A stretch of DNA of 64,000 nt, from the NCBI GenBank assembly GCA_017965425.1, contig JAGCPY010000057.1, forward strand, positions 1 through 64,000, given 5' to 3'. This DNA is from Bacteroidaceae bacterium. Lineage in GTDB: Bacteria > Bacteroidota > Bacteroidia > Bacteroidales > Bacteroidaceae. The notes beneath the pieces are model-generated. The model was not told the origin of the DNA, ran no database searches, and saw only the letters and a program-made list of their open reading frames with translations. How positions within the stretch are numbered: position 1 is the first letter of the stretch; every line of letters starts with the position of its first letter. Shown here piece by piece: positions 1-7,076 of this stretch. The position numbers and the translations under genes are program-made.

Positions 1-580
1 TCAAATCTTGGCATTGTTTAATCAAATCAAAGAACATGGCTGGAGCCATGACTTGATTTTTATATTCGTGAGGAATATAACAATGGACACATCGCTCATT
101 ACACTTACTCACTATCTCTATATGAACGCTAACGGGAAAAGGATTGTCACCAAATCTCTTCTCAAAAAAAGTTTGAGTCGTAATTGTTGAATTATTGGTC
201 GCATTTGCTCCTATTGATTTATTTCCGACTTCGTGCGGAATAGAGCAACAAGAATTTGCTCTACATTCGTCTACCGATTCGCCAGTTATAATAAAACCAG
301 CTTCTGACAAAGACTGTAGTAATGCTTCAACATCACTTCTCAACTGATTTATATCGACATCAACAAATTCATTCATTGCCCTATCCACGATTTCTTGTAG
401 AGAGAGAGGCTTTTTTTCAAGGCAAGACAATATAACGGCACCACTTTCAGATACGATTTTATCTCCCAACACAAATGATGTATTGGAAAAATGGTATCCG
501 AAATTACGGTTGTCTGTTATATAACCGAAGTCTCCGTAATTACGGAAGATAACATCGGGTTTGATTTGATAGTATTTCAT
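1..580 (-). CDS. Radical SAM peptide maturase with N-terminal RRE (partial)
   Basis: Only the first 193 codons are in the window; the gene runs off the left edge with no stop. Residues 1-100 look like a PqqD-type RiPP recognition element: a short beta region (VIFRNYGDFGYI), then a helical part containing SLQEIVDRA and DVEALLQSLSEAGFI. After a linker with two adjacent Cys comes the radical SAM cluster motif C160-NER-C164-VH-C167 (CxxxCxxC), which in this family binds the 4Fe-4S cluster that cleaves SAM. It starts 48 bases after a 39-residue peptide gene on the same strand, the usual precursor-then-maturase order. A C-terminal SPASM domain is expected but lies outside. The chemistry installed cannot be told from this part. 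Confidence 0.85.
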   Translation of the reverse strand, partial: MKYYQIKPDVIFRNYGDFGYITDNRNFGYHFSNTSFVLGDKIVSESGAVILSCLEKKPLSLQEIVDRAMNEFVDVDINQLRSDVEALLQSLSEAGFIITGESVDECRANSCCSIPHEVGNKSIGANATNNSTITTQTFFEKRFGDNPFPVSVHIEIVSKCNERCVHCYIPHEYKNQVMAPAMFFDLIKQCQDL

Positions 581-593
581 ATATAAAATAATA

Positions 594-622
594 GTCAGAC
601 GATATTATGCATATCGTCTGAC
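594..622 (-). terminator. Hairpin between precursor and maturase (attenuator candidate)
   Basis: Perfect 12-bp inverted repeat (594-605 and 611-622) with a 5-base loop, just after the stop codon of the precursor gene and before the maturase start. In the minus direction the stem is followed by a T-rich stretch (TATTATTTTATATATG), which ends in the maturase start codon. This suits partial termination, giving more peptide than enzyme (inference). Confidence 0.6.
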
Positions 623-628
623 AACTTT

Positions 629-748
629 TTAGCGTCCGCCAGGTCCTGGAGGATTGCATGGTCTGCCACAAGGCCTTCTGTTAGGACGACAATCTGCCAT
701 CTTCACAGTGCTTTGGGCCAGCAATGTTGGAGTTTGATATTTCTTCAT
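629..748 (-). CDS. RiPP precursor peptide, 39 residues
   Basis: Short gene found by reading the minus strand upstream of the radical SAM gene. The leader starts MKKYQTPTLLAQ and carries a Y-x-x-P-x-L motif, the same spacing that RRE domains recognise in lasso-peptide leaders. The core half has Cys at 20, 27 and 31 and ends in NPPGPGGR; it is rich in Arg, Pro and Gly and has no aromatic residue after Tyr4. The codons CxxxC (27-31) could be thioether targets. The gene lies directly ahead of the maturase, behind its own promoter. The call rests on size, leader motif, Cys content and neighbour; no named family is recognised. Confidence 0.75.
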   Translation of the reverse strand: MKKYQTPTLLAQSTVKMADCRPNRRPCGRPCNPPGPGGR

Positions 749-911
749 ACTCAACTTTTTTAGGCCACGAAGGCAATTAATACTCTCCCCTTTGGGGGCT
801 TAACTAACACTGACCATTCTCTCTTATGATACAAGACAATGGTACTACATATTACAGAATAAATAATGTGCCAAATATGAATCTGCTAAGATGATGGATA
901 ATATTTAATTG

Positions 912-942
912 CAAAGATATGACAAATTGTCATAGTTCCAAT
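912..942 (-). promoter_or_regulatory. Promoter of the RiPP cluster
   Basis: ATTG (939-942), 19 bases, then TATCTTTG (912-919) on the minus strand, close to the Bacteroidetes consensus TTTG-N19/20-TAnnTTTG. Transcription would start near 905, leaving a leader of about 155 bases before the precursor; the leader contains a small GC-rich hairpin at 787-798. Confidence 0.6.
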
Positions 943-970
943 TAAATAATTATAGGACAGTAATAATTAA

Positions 971-1300
971 ACATCTCAGCTTCAGAAGGGTGAACGGAAC
1001 TCGGCTCGGACGATGAATAGAAAACAGGGTTACTTACTGCTCCATCTCGACCTGATGCGCAACCTCTACCTATTCCGTGGCTACGGAAAGGATGCACTGC
1101 TGCTCTCGGTACTAGCTTACAACGTCGGGCCATACGCCATCCTCGGCACCTCCAAGCGTCCTAAGAGCCGACTGCTGCGGAAGATAGAGCGTGGCGACAG
1201 GAACATCTACAATGACTACATTGCCTTCTGCCATAGCCGAACAGTGAAGTCCATCAAGTTCCGAAGGCAAGTAGAGTTTGACCTGTTCTTTATGAAGTAG
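971..1300 (+). pseudogene. Conjugative-transposon lysozyme remnant (5'-truncated)
   Basis: The reading frame is open from the stop at 968-970 to the stop at 1298-1300 and codes for the C-terminal part of the lysozyme-like protein found in Bacteroides conjugative transposons: KGERNSARTMNRKQG, then SVLAYNVGPYAILG and the KRPKSRLLRKIERGDRNIY block. In intact relatives (from memory) a signal peptide and the catalytic region come before this part; here similarity begins abruptly and no N-terminal part lies upstream. An ATG at 1013 could restart translation of 95 residues, but the active site would be missing. It marks the scar of an older element. A terminator follows. Confidence 0.7.
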
Positions 1301-1304
1301 ATAG

Positions 1305-1350
1305 ATGGAGGCAAATGGAAGATGGATTCTTCTATTTGCCTCCATTTTTC
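1305..1350 (+). terminator. Rho-independent terminator
   Basis: 12-bp perfect stem (1305-1316 with 1334-1345) followed by a run of five T, right after the lysozyme remnant's stop codon. Confidence 0.8.
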
Positions 1351-1360
1351 GTTGCTCGTA

Positions 1361-1436
1361 ACAACCTTTTTTGGTTGTAAACCTAAAATACAACCTTTTT
1401 TGGTTGTAAAAGACAAAAACAACCGAAAAAGGTTGT
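1361..1436 (+). promoter_or_regulatory. Three phased palindromic operators
   Basis: ACAACC-N6-GGTTGT occurs three times, starting at 1361, 1390 and 1419, exactly 29 bases apart. The centres are TTTTTT, TTTTTT and GAAAAA. The last copy overlaps the -33 box of the promoter for the SatD-like gene, so a bound protein would block that promoter. Confidence 0.75.
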
Positions 1437-1463
1437 TGTATTCCATTTTTTTTCGTAATTTTG
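1432..1463 (+). promoter_or_regulatory. Promoter of SatD-like/DUF3307 operon
   Basis: GTTG (1432-1435), 20 bases, TAATTTTG (1456-1463). Transcription should begin near 1470, which rules out any start codon at 1461 and supports ATG 1494 (or 1482). Confidence 0.7.
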
Positions 1464-1493
1464 CACCCGAAGCCACTAAATATGTTACGAAAT

Positions 1494-2138
1494 ATGGAGA
1501 TTAAGGCAATAATTACAGGCGATATAGTCCGTTCGGAGCAGATTGCTTTAGACAAGCGAGACTTGTTGATTAAAGTCTTGCGCGATATTGTTGAAGACCT
1601 ACAGAAGATAAGCCCTATGAAGATGGAGATGTTTCGTGGGGACAGCTTTCAGATTGTTGTTGAATGTCCTGAAACATCATTGAAAATCGCATCAATGATA
1701 AGGGCAGGTTTGAAATCGTATTCTCCGACAGATGCAAAAGAAGTGTGGGATGCACGAATATCCATAGGAATAGGAACGACAGACTATCAGGGTGATAGCA
1801 TAGTAACATCTGACGGCGTGGCTTTCAAACTGTCGGGCAGAGGACTTGATGCGATGGAGAAGAACAGGCTTGCAGTCAGTACCTGTTGGCATGATGTGAA
1901 TGAGGAATTGGATGCAGGTCTTGCATTTGCTGATGACCTCATTACTGGCTGGAGTGTCAATCAGGCGAAGGTAATCTATCTTTCTGTTGCCCAAGAACTA
2001 TCACAAGCCGTTATAGCAAATAGCATTGAGAAATCACAGCAGAATGTCAGTAAGATGCTGACATCTGCAAAGGAATCGCTGTTAGTGCGATTCTTAAACC
2101 GTTTTGAAACAATCATTATAAAGTATAAGGAACTATGA
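1494..2138 (+). CDS. SatD-family-like protein with C-terminal HTH
   Basis: 214 residues from ATG 1494; ATG 1482 is an alternative. It opens with KAIITGDIVRS, the N-terminal signature of SatD-like proteins. The middle (FRGDSFQIVV, then RISIGIGTTD) has strand patterns recalling class III nucleotide cyclase folds, but activity is not shown. The last 60 residues read as a sigma-region-4-like helix-turn-helix (SVNQAKVIYL, then QQNVSKMLTSAKESL). Its stop overlaps the start of the DUF3307 membrane gene (ATGA), so the two are translationally coupled. It may bind the three palindromes in its own promoter (inference). Confidence 0.65.
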   Translation: MEIKAIITGDIVRSEQIALDKRDLLIKVLRDIVEDLQKISPMKMEMFRGDSFQIVVECPETSLKIASMIRAGLKSYSPTDAKEVWDARISIGIGTTDYQGDSIVTSDGVAFKLSGRGLDAMEKNRLAVSTCWHDVNEELDAGLAFADDLITGWSVNQAKVIYLSVAQELSQAVIANSIEKSQQNVSKMLTSAKESLLVRFLNRFETIIIKYKEL

Positions 2139-2848
2139 ACATTCTCATTCTTATCAAGTTACTTGTAGCACATATTATTGGTGATTTTTTCCTCCAGACC
2201 GACACTATTTGTGAAGGAAAGAACTCGAAGGGCTTTAGGCGTCTTATATATCTGGCCATTCATAGCGGAATAAACGCTGCACTGGCATATCTTCTTGTCG
2301 GGATGTGGGAGTGCTGGCTGATTCCGGTTGTGGTATTTGTCACTCATTATATAATAGATTATGTGAAGTCATGTGTAAATAGCAAAGATACCTGGATATT
2401 CATTATAGACCAGTTGGCACATATTACGGTTATCGTTTTGTTATGGGCATGGATAACAGACACGCAATTATGCTTGAGTGGTGATTGGCTGTCGGACTAT
2501 CGGATTTGGGTGGTGGCAGTCTGTTACCTGTTGGCTTTGAAGCCTTCTTCCATCCTGTTGGGGACTTTTATTGCGAAGTGGACTCCCAAGGAAAATGAGA
2601 AAAACAGCCTTCCAAATGCTGGATCATGGATTGGCTATCTTGAAAGAGTTTTGATACTTACATTTATGCTGGTCGGCTGTATGGAAGGTATCGGGTTCCT
2701 GCTTGCTGCTAAATCCGTATTCCGTTTCGGAGAACTGACAAAGGCAAAGGAAGTGAAAATAACGGAGTACGTAATGATAGGCACGTTATCAAGTTTCACC
2801 ATTGCGATTTTGTTAGGTGCCGTTGCAGTGAAAGTGCTGGGCAACTAA
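2135..2848 (+). CDS. DUF3307 family membrane protein
   Basis: 237 residues and very hydrophobic, with about six membrane segments. It begins NILILIKLLVAHIIGDFFLQTD, the conserved first helix of DUF3307 with its buried HxxGDFxxQ group; HYIIDYVKS is a second conserved block. Function is unknown. It is coupled to the SatD-like gene by a 4-base overlap, and SatD and DUF3307 proteins are often paired in Bacteroidetes (from memory). One hypothesis is a sensor-effector pair; the sequence does not prove this. Confidence 0.75.
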   Translation: MNILILIKLLVAHIIGDFFLQTDTICEGKNSKGFRRLIYLAIHSGINAALAYLLVGMWECWLIPVVVFVTHYIIDYVKSCVNSKDTWIFIIDQLAHITVIVLLWAWITDTQLCLSGDWLSDYRIWVVAVCYLLALKPSSILLGTFIAKWTPKENEKNSLPNAGSWIGYLERVLILTFMLVGCMEGIGFLLAAKSVFRFGELTKAKEVKITEYVMIGTLSSFTIAILLGAVAVKVLGN

Positions 2849-3063
2849 CTTGTTGGCTCTCATTTCTGCGGTTTCTTTTTCGCTTCCTTGTTCTTTCCCG
2901 CAATCCGAAAGAAAAAGATTACAGGTTGTTCTTTCCATTACAGCCCAGGCCGTCCAAAGGTATTCCTTTCCGACTTTTCCTTCTTACAGTCTATTACAGG
3001 AGTGGTCGTCCCTTCAGCCTGTGCTGATTTGCCTTCTGGTACTTTTTCAAAGACAGACCGCTT

Positions 3064-4062
3064 TCAAAATCCCATTGCCATCTGGTCATACAGATAGAGC
3101 CGGTATTTACGGATGATGCCCTCGCAACTCTTCACATAGTCCTTTGCGCTGGCATAGCCTGCACGCTTTATCTCCACCAGCCAGTGATGATAGTCCTGGC
3201 TGTCGTACTGGCGACAGCGCTTGTACCTGTCTGTCATCAGCAGGCGTGAATGGTCGTCGATACTCTCCCATACCGTGGCGTAGTTCCTGAAATAGCCCGG
3301 CACGTCGTCGTCATGCCAGCTCTTGGCCCCTTTCCAGGTACGGCCCACCTTGATGCCAAAGAAGTTCTTACCCTTGCGGGCAAGCTCCGACTCGCCATAG
3401 GCGCTCTCCAAGGCCATCTGTGACAGCGTGACGGAGGCCGGTATGCCGTACTTCCGCTGTTGCTCCATGGCCACGTCGGCATAGAGTCGGAAGAACGCTT
3501 CCTTATCCTTTGGCACCACTTCCTCAACGGCCAAAGCCCTGACACATTCCTCGCGCGTATTCCTTATATATAATAACAGGTCGTAAGGGTTCACCAATTC
3601 ACCGTTACGCCTGGCGGTGATATGCAGGTGCGGGGCAGTGGAACGTCCTGTGTTTCCGCTGACGGCCACCGTCTCACCAGCATAGACGGTATCGCCTTTG
3701 CTGAAGAGAATCCTTGACAGGTGGCAGTAGCTGATGGTGTATTCCCCATGACCGAGGACGATGAAAAGTCCCGAGCGGTCATCGCTGCCGGTTCGCTCCA
3801 CCATGCCGTCGAACATGGCCATCACGTCCTCGTAGCTGGCTCTCAGGTCAAGGCCGGAGTGGTTTGCCTGTTCCCCTGTGAACGGGTCCTTGCGAACGCC
3901 GAAAGACGACGTTACCTCGATGCTGCCCAACGGGTAGCTGACGCTCAAATAGCGACTGGTCCAATACTGCCTGTCCGCCCCGCTCTGTTTCTTCTGGGCC
4001 ACAGCCGTGATGGCGAAGAGGATAGTGAGACCGACGGCGAGTGTCTTGCGTAAATGTTCCAT
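3064..4062 (-). CDS. Secreted M23 peptidase-glucosaminidase
   Basis: 332 residues with a signal peptide (LAVGLTILFAITAVA, cut near residue 22). An M23/LytM endopeptidase domain follows (about 45-165), with zinc ligands in NHSGLD and in HLHI. A glucosaminidase domain occupies about 180-330 (KYGIPASVTLSQMALES, then the catalytic-region pattern ESAYGESELA). It would cut both peptide bridges and glycan strands of peptidoglycan, as expected for local wall opening during transfer. The promoter is the divergent one at 4091-4164, with about a 22-base leader to this ATG. The hydrolase at 7077 has the same two domains in reverse order. Confidence 0.85.
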   Translation of the reverse strand: MEHLRKTLAVGLTILFAITAVAQKKQSGADRQYWTSRYLSVSYPLGSIEVTSSFGVRKDPFTGEQANHSGLDLRASYEDVMAMFDGMVERTGSDDRSGLFIVLGHGEYTISYCHLSRILFSKGDTVYAGETVAVSGNTGRSTAPHLHITARRNGELVNPYDLLLYIRNTREECVRALAVEEVVPKDKEAFFRLYADVAMEQQRKYGIPASVTLSQMALESAYGESELARKGKNFFGIKVGRTWKGAKSWHDDDVPGYFRNYATVWESIDDHSRLLMTDRYKRCRQYDSQDYHHWLVEIKRAGYASAKDYVKSCEGIIRKYRLYLYDQMAMGF

Positions 4063-4090
4063 TCCAATCTGAATACTTTAATAACCGGTG

Positions 4091-4164
4091 CAAAAGTACA
4101 TCAACGCCGCTGTACCATCAAAAACACCGCTATAAACCTCTTGATTTAACAGTTTGAAGACATG
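4091..4164 (-). promoter_or_regulatory. Shared-motif promoter, copy B
   Basis: Minus strand: TACTTTTG -7 box at 4091-4098; exactly 41 bases upstream lies the motif at 4140-4164 ending CTGTTAAATCAAG. The half nearest the promoter is conserved and the far half is degenerate (18 of 25 positions match copy A). It drives the hydrolase at 4062. Confidence 0.75.
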
Positions 4165-4165
4165 A

Positions 4166-4239
4166 GCGGTCTTAAATGTGTTAAATCAAGACTTTGTGCC
4201 GTTATAAATGCTGTGTCTTGCTGTTTTCATCTACCTTTG
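4166..4239 (+). promoter_or_regulatory. Shared-motif promoter, copy A
   Basis: The motif at 4166-4190 reads GCGGTC, one base, TAAA, one base, GTGTTAAATCAAG. Exactly 41 bases later comes TACCTTTG (4232-4239). Transcription starts near 4246, 23 bases before the gene at 4269. Copies A and B face away from each other and their conserved halves form an inverted repeat. Confidence 0.8.
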
Positions 4240-4268
4240 CAGCAGTTTAATGACAAAAAACAAGTATT

Positions 4269-5024
4269 ATGCCCAGATTAGAAAGATTCAAAGAGCAGGA
4301 GATTCCTTACGAGGACCTTGCCAGGTTCGGTCTCACCCAGGAGATGATTGACGACCTGCCGCAAAGCGTGATGACGCGCCTGTTGTCGTCGCGCGAGACC
4401 CCGCTTCTTCCCTTGACGACCAAGACAGAGGACGGCGAAAGCGTCGTTTCGTATGCCCGTCTGTCGCTTCTCCGTACAAAAGACGGCATGGTGAACGTGG
4501 CCTTCATCCCCCGATGGGAGTCTAACGAACTTAGCGAATATACCGCCGAGCAGCAAAAGATGCTGAAGGAGGGGATGGTGATGGCAAAGGACGGCTATTA
4601 CATCCAGTTTGACGATACAATCCAACAGGTCATCTCCGTCCCCACGGACATCATCAGGCAGAACCTGAACATTCTCTGCACGGAGGTGCCCATCGGCAGG
4701 GCAGACTATGCAAGGCTTGTCAACGGCGAGGTCGTCCAGCTGAACGGCCCGCAGAATCCGTTCTCAATAGGCATCGACCTCAACGACGACATGGGAATAC
4801 GCATCAGCAACGGCAGCCGGATGGCATGGAAGGAGGAAACGCAGGTGGAGCGCCTTCCCAAATACAATTTCGGCATCTACGGGTGCTGGATGGCCGATGA
4901 CCTCGGCAACCTGTCGTATGTGCCGGAGGACAGCTACACCCGGGAGATGGAGGCAGAACAAGTCCGGGCCGGGCAACAGCATGCCGCTTCGGCGCAGATG
5001 AGCAGCATGGGAATGGGGCGGTAG
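4269..5024 (+). CDS. DUF4099/DUF3945-like mobile-element protein
   Basis: 251 residues, soluble. The N-terminus (IPYEDLARFGLTQEMID, then SRETPLLPL) matches the DUF4099 type common in Bacteroidetes mobile elements; the middle (YARLSLLRTKDG, then FDDTIQQVISVP) resembles the associated DUF3945 region. The tail is Gln/Ala/Met-rich and low complexity. No catalytic motif is visible. It is the only plus-strand gene of this part of the element, transcribed alone from copy A of the shared promoter and ending before a small stem-loop. Related proteins often sit beside topoisomerase or helicase genes; its role here is unknown. Confidence 0.65.
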   Translation: MPRLERFKEQEIPYEDLARFGLTQEMIDDLPQSVMTRLLSSRETPLLPLTTKTEDGESVVSYARLSLLRTKDGMVNVAFIPRWESNELSEYTAEQQKMLKEGMVMAKDGYYIQFDDTIQQVISVPTDIIRQNLNILCTEVPIGRADYARLVNGEVVQLNGPQNPFSIGIDLNDDMGIRISNGSRMAWKEETQVERLPKYNFGIYGCWMADDLGNLSYVPEDSYTREMEAEQVRAGQQHAASAQMSSMGMGR

Positions 5025-5069
5025 CCAGTCAGCAGAAATGTAAGACAATCATATTAGAAAATACCTTTG

Positions 5070-5101
5070 CCATCGTATTGCTTGTGAAAGTAGTACGATG
5101 G
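5070..5101. terminator. Stem-loop between convergent genes
   Basis: 8-bp perfect stem (CCATCGTA at 5070-5077 with TACGATGG at 5094-5101) between two converging genes, followed on the plus strand by TTTCTCGTT. It is a weak bidirectional terminator at best. Confidence 0.4.
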
Positions 5102-5108
5102 TTTCTCG

Positions 5109-6422
5109 TTAATGGTGCCAGCGGCGGCCAGCCTGTCTGTGTTCCTCAGTCTCCACCTCCTCCACGTCAGGTCGTTCTTCGTTGTCGCCTTGCTTCCTGT
5201 CTGCGCCAAGGCTCTCGCCGTCGACAAGCCGGGCATCGCCCGTCTCATCGACGGCTACCGTCTGTGTCTCATCTTCGCGGATGTCAAGCTTGGACTCGCG
5301 GCTGCGGACGACCTCCTCAATCTTCGTGTCTATCATGTCGGAGGCCTTCTTCACGTCACTCAGTACGGTGTTCAGATACTTCGGCTTCTGGCGAAGATTG
5401 CCGAGCCACGCCTTCAGGTAGTTCAGCGAGTCGTCCTTGTCCTCGTTCTCGCCCTTCTCCTCCTTCAGGTATTTTACCATGCCGTACTTCTGGCAGAGGA
5501 CGGCGGCACTCATCTCGGCCACCAGCTCCTCACGACCGTAGGAGGATTCCATGTCACGACCGAGGCGGCCTTCTATGCCTGTGCTGTGGGCCATCTCATG
5601 GAATGCCGTCCCGTAGAACTTGCTCTCGTCACCCGCCTCGGCGAACTGGCGTTTCTCCGGCAGCGTGATGGAGTCGTTCAGCTTGGAATAGAAAGCCCTG
5701 TCCTGATATTTCAGGCTGATGGGGCAAAACCATTTCTGGCCCTCAATCATGGTGTCGAGCGGCTCAAACGCAAACGTCCTCGCCTCACCCTGTTCACACG
5801 GCCTGGCCTGATGGGCCTCCAGTATCTTGTTATACAGTTCCGGCCTTGCCTCCCTGATGTTCGTCTGCTCGATGTTGAACACGTTATAGACGCGGCGGTG
5901 GGGATAGACCTCATACTGCTTCTGCTCTTCAGGCGTCAGCCGCTTATAGTCATCGTAGCTGATCCGCTCCTTGGTGTCCTTGTCGACGACGGTGAAGGTG
6001 GTGAGGAAGACGGGAAAGCAGCTCTCTCCCTTGTTCACCCCCACATGAGGCAGGGACTGGCCATCGTCTCCAAGGGCGGGCTTCCATCCCTCCCTGGTCT
6101 TGACGGCATTCAGGCGGCTGATGCGGTCGAAGGTGGCAAAGACAGGCAGCCGGTAGCCGGCCCGCTGCATCTCCAAGAGAAGGAGGAAGGAGTTGCTGGC
6201 ATTGTAATGACGCCCGTCAAGGTTCTGCGGAAGGCCGACGATGCCGTCGGTGAACCACGGCTTCTGCCAGTTGCTCTTCTCCATGTCCTCCAGCTTCTCT
6301 ATCATCATGTCTGCGAAACGCTGCAGGGCGCGGTCCTCACTGTTAGGGGAGCCGTCGGCCTTGTGCCAGCGGCCCCTCTGTCCGGATGCCTGGGAGGCAT
6401 CCCTGTTGTAGCTCTGTCTCAT
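5109..6422 (-). CDS. ArdC-like antirestriction protein with zincin domain
   Basis: 437 residues. The N-terminal half matches the ArdC ssDNA-binding domain (MEKSNWQKPW, then LPQNLDGRHYNASNSF, then VFNIEQTNI). It is followed by a zincin-like metallopeptidase with HEMAHSTG (HExxH) and a downstream GREELVAEMSAA helix that supplies the third ligand and support. The last 80 residues are acidic and probably disordered. ArdC-type proteins bind incoming single-stranded DNA and protect it from host restriction. It is last in the long operon that starts at 25285, 9 bases after the OB-fold gene. An ArdC-N-like segment recurs inside the giant protein of the same operon. Confidence 0.85.
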   Translation of the reverse strand: MRQSYNRDASQASGQRGRWHKADGSPNSEDRALQRFADMMIEKLEDMEKSNWQKPWFTDGIVGLPQNLDGRHYNASNSFLLLLEMQRAGYRLPVFATFDRISRLNAVKTREGWKPALGDDGQSLPHVGVNKGESCFPVFLTTFTVVDKDTKERISYDDYKRLTPEEQKQYEVYPHRRVYNVFNIEQTNIREARPELYNKILEAHQARPCEQGEARTFAFEPLDTMIEGQKWFCPISLKYQDRAFYSKLNDSITLPEKRQFAEAGDESKFYGTAFHEMAHSTGIEGRLGRDMESSYGREELVAEMSAAVLCQKYGMVKYLKEEKGENEDKDDSLNYLKAWLGNLRQKPKYLNTVLSDVKKASDMIDTKIEEVVRSRESKLDIREDETQTVAVDETGDARLVDGESLGADRKQGDNEERPDVEEVETEEHRQAGRRWHH

Positions 6423-6431
6423 AGACCATCG

Positions 6432-7052
6432 TTAGTTATTCTGCAATGTCCAAGGCTGAATCTCCCTGACGCGGCAGCAGATATCGGGCTTGTTGTTGAA
6501 AAAGCCAAGCTGCAAGTCGCCTTTCACGTCGATGAAGGCCTCTGCCTTGACACATCCTTCATTTTCTGGCGAGAAGTTCAGGAACCTCACCCAGATATAC
6601 TCGCGGTTGTCCCCGTCCTTCTCTGACGAATAGGCCGAGAACGTCTGGAAGGGATTGCCTTTCTTGTCGGTGCGGTTCTCAACGGCGGGCCTGTCGTCAC
6701 GGTCTTTGCCGATCTTTCCCTGAAAGTGCATCTCCCCCTCGATGGCATCCGCCTCATCCTTGCCGATGACCTTCACATCCTCGGCACGCAGGTTGAAAAA
6801 GACGGTGTCGCCCTTCTTCCGTGGAGAGAGCGTTCCCTGAATCTCCACCCTGCGCCCGACCGTGAGGTCGGCGGCCTTCCCCTTGTCACCGTCCACGGAG
6901 ACGCTGATGAGGATGCCGGAGAGGGAACCGTCACGTCCCTCGACAGGCAGTTTTACACTGAACGACAAAAATGTCTGACCGTCCTTTCCTTTCTTCGGCT
7001 CCGCCTGACGGTCGATGACGGCACAGAGCTTGCTTACTTCACATTTGATCAT
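6432..7052 (-). CDS. Double OB-fold SSB-like protein
   Basis: 206 residues with two OB-fold-like halves. The first (about 1-100) has QTFLSFSVKLP and VGRRVEIQGTLSPRKK; the second (about 105-205) has GNPFQTFSAYSSEKDG and VRFLNFSPENEG. This is a single-strand-DNA-binding layout, though it is not a standard bacterial SSB and has no acidic C-terminal tip. It lies between the ArdC-like gene and the second hydrolase, in the same operon as the giant polyvalent protein, which suggests protection or processing of the entering strand (inference). Confidence 0.65.
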   Translation of the reverse strand: MIKCEVSKLCAVIDRQAEPKKGKDGQTFLSFSVKLPVEGRDGSLSGILISVSVDGDKGKAADLTVGRRVEIQGTLSPRKKGDTVFFNLRAEDVKVIGKDEADAIEGEMHFQGKIGKDRDDRPAVENRTDKKGNPFQTFSAYSSEKDGDNREYIWVRFLNFSPENEGCVKAEAFIDVKGDLQLGFFNNKPDICCRVREIQPWTLQNN

Positions 7053-7076
7053 AGCTGAATTGTTTGTTTTTGATGA

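Noticed and set aside
8-190. 60-residue plus-strand frame at the left edge
   Set aside because: It is the antisense shadow of the radical SAM gene, whose motifs and precursor gene are clear on the other strand.
1361-1436. Three evenly spaced repeats as a CRISPR array
   Set aside because: 18-base repeats with 11-base spacers are too short, the spacers are A/T simple sequence, and no cas gene is present; operators fit better.
5112-6626. Long plus-strand frame of 504 residues
   Set aside because: Opposite the ArdC-like and OB-fold genes, which have clear motifs; the plus-strand product is Leu/Val-rich without any family.
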